Shown: positions 38,935-39,740 of the stretch, piece after piece | Position numbering within the stretch: position 1 is the first letter of the stretch | Layout of the letters: every line of letters starts with the position of its first letter | Origin: Geodermatophilaceae bacterium URHA0031 | GTDB taxonomy: Bacteria; Actinomycetota; Actinomycetes; Mycobacteriales; Geodermatophilaceae | Direction: 5' to 3' | Length of the DNA stretch: 39,740 bases | Assembly (NCBI GenBank): GCA_000620205.1 | Contig: JHVP01000022.1 | Location: 1-39,740 of the forward strand | Translations under genes and position numbers: made by a program | The notes under the pieces: generated by a model | What the model was told of the DNA's origin: nothing | The model's input: the letters and a program-made list of their open reading frames with translations, nothing else | The model's database searches: none

Positions 38935-39740
38935 CGGCAGCGGAGGACAAGACCCCGGTGGTGCGCACCCTGTTGCGGATGCGCACCCGGGAGGGGTGCG
39001 AGGCGGAGTTCGAGCAGAGCTGGCAGCGGGCGGCGGTGGAGATCAGCAAGGTCCCCGGCAACCTGCGGCAGGAGCTCGTGCGCGACGCCGACGACCCGCG
39101 CACCTTCGTGATCACCAGCGACTGGGTCGACCGTGCCGCGGTGGACGCGTTCGGCCGCAGCAGTGCCCGGGAGACGCTCACCGAGGCGCTGCGCGAGCTG
39201 CGGGAGGACGCGTCGCGCAGCACCTACGAGCTGCTGCACACCGTCGACGGCGGCCAGCCCGCCGAGGACGACCGCCCGCCGCACGTCCGGATCGACATCA
39301 GCACCCGGGTCGAGGAGGGCGACGAGGAGGCCTTCGAGCGCGCGTACGCGAAGACCACCGCCACCCTCAAGGGCACCCCCGGTCTCGTCCGGGAGGAGCT
39401 GCTCAAGGAGATCGGCGCGCCGAGGTACCACATCTTCGCCGAGTGGGAGTCCGAGCAGGACTTCATCACCTGGGTCGACGACCCTTCGCACGCCGACCAG
39501 AGCGCGGCGCTGATCCGCTGGCTGTCGCTGGAGTTCCACCGCCAGCACTTCGAGATCCGCTACCGGCCGGAGGACGCCGGCGGCGGGTCGGCGGAGCCGA
39601 CGACGCGACCGCACGTCCGGGTCGACATCAGCACCCGGGTCGAGGAGGGCGAGGAGGAGGCCTTCGAGGCCGCCTACGCGAAGACGACCGCCGCGTTGCG
39701 CGGTACCCCCGGGCTGATCCGGGAGGAGCTGCTCAAGGAG
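38931..39740 (+). CDS. Multi-domain antibiotic biosynthesis monooxygenase (ABM) protein, 3' end beyond window
   Basis: At least 270 residues are visible with no stop. Three ABM-like ferredoxin-fold domains are in tandem: about 9-100, 117-215 and 227 onward. The second and third begin PHVRIDISTRVEEGDEEAF and PHVRVDISTRVEEGEEEAF, with a repeat unit of 110 residues. ABM proteins oxidise aromatic polyketides to quinones without a cofactor or act in ring closure. The gene overlaps the chain-length factor by 4 bp, so it belongs to the cluster. The total length and further repeats cannot be seen. Confidence 0.85.
   Translation, partial: MTAAEDKTPVVRTLLRMRTREGCEAEFEQSWQRAAVEISKVPGNLRQELVRDADDPRTFVITSDWVDRAAVDAFGRSSARETLTEALRELREDASRSTYELLHTVDGGQPAEDDRPPHVRIDISTRVEEGDEEAFERAYAKTTATLKGTPGLVREELLKEIGAPRYHIFAEWESEQDFITWVDDPSHADQSAALIRWLSLEFHRQHFEIRYRPEDAGGGSAEPTTRPHVRVDISTRVEEGEEEAFEAAYAKTTAALRGTPGLIREELLKE
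39281..39740 (+). repeat. Tandem intragenic duplication, 330-bp period
   Basis: Bases 39281-39410 and 39611-39740 are near-identical (start GCACGTCCGG, end GAGGAGCTGCTCAAGGAG). They encode the first ~44 residues of two successive ABM domains. The high DNA identity suggests a recent duplication; the second copy runs off the window. Confidence 0.8.

Noticed and set aside
1..39740. CRISPR arrays, insertion sequences or prophage genes
   Set aside because: No regularly spaced repeats, transposase or integrase motifs, or phage structural genes were seen on either strand.

Overview
The window is very GC-rich and actinobacterial. It opens with the 5' end of a 16S rRNA gene on the minus strand. The 16S text, the many GTG starts, the TANNNT -10 boxes placed 6-8 nt before start codons, and the LexA- and PafBC-type damage motifs together suggest a member of the Geodermatophilaceae (Blastococcus/Geodermatophilus/Modestobacter group). 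The genus is an inference. A near-perfect parS site at 18429-18444 hints that the region lies in the origin-proximal part of the chromosome.

Layout. 1-566: 16S 5' end, its leader and a promoter. 567-4396: DNA repair and housekeeping genes: an AlkB-type dioxygenase behind a LexA-like box, a RecQ helicase with a phosphoribosyltransferase-like tail behind a PafBC-type motif, and a PHP phosphoesterase. 4449-5131: two small paralogous proteins of unknown function. 5236-7307: carbamate kinase plus a barbiturase/cyanurate-type ring-opening amidohydrolase. 7392-14406: two SDR enzymes, an LCP cell-wall ligase, two convergent SpoIIE-type phosphatases, and KptA coupled to a small Cys-rich protein. 14471-22009: a divergent locus with a DUF1116/FdrA pair on the minus strand and a three-subunit molybdenum hydroxylase plus CoxG-like protein on the plus strand. 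22014-29649: a DUF1801 protein, a Ser/Gly-repeat microprotein, an MFS exporter, a secreted beta-helix protein, an ABC exporter and two LuxR-type regulators with degenerate receiver domains. 30038-39740: a type II polyketide cluster of the spore-pigment (whiE-like) kind, cut off by the window end.

How the genes may work together. The most interesting inferred system is a split catabolic regulon. The promoter of the carbamate kinase/amidohydrolase operon and the divergent promoter between fdrA and the molybdenum hydroxylase share a 16-bp motif (GTRCYTCAMCGCTAAR; three copies, two of them exactly 33 bp apart). Together the genes could oxidise a pyrimidine to barbiturate, open the ring to a ureido acid, phosphorolyse that to carbamoyl phosphate with FdrA/DUF1116, and make ATP with carbamate kinase. 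This would be an energy-conserving variant of oxidative pyrimidine degradation.

The polyketide cluster carries its own acetyl-CoA carboxylase genes (fused AccD-AccA, BCCP, AccC). The AccC frame runs without a stop into the acyl carrier protein. The cluster's malonyltransferase lacks its nucleophilic Ser, and its chain-length factor lacks the usual Gln. A 54-bp hairpin repeat with compensatory changes occurs three times, each time just after a stop codon, and probably acts as a terminator.
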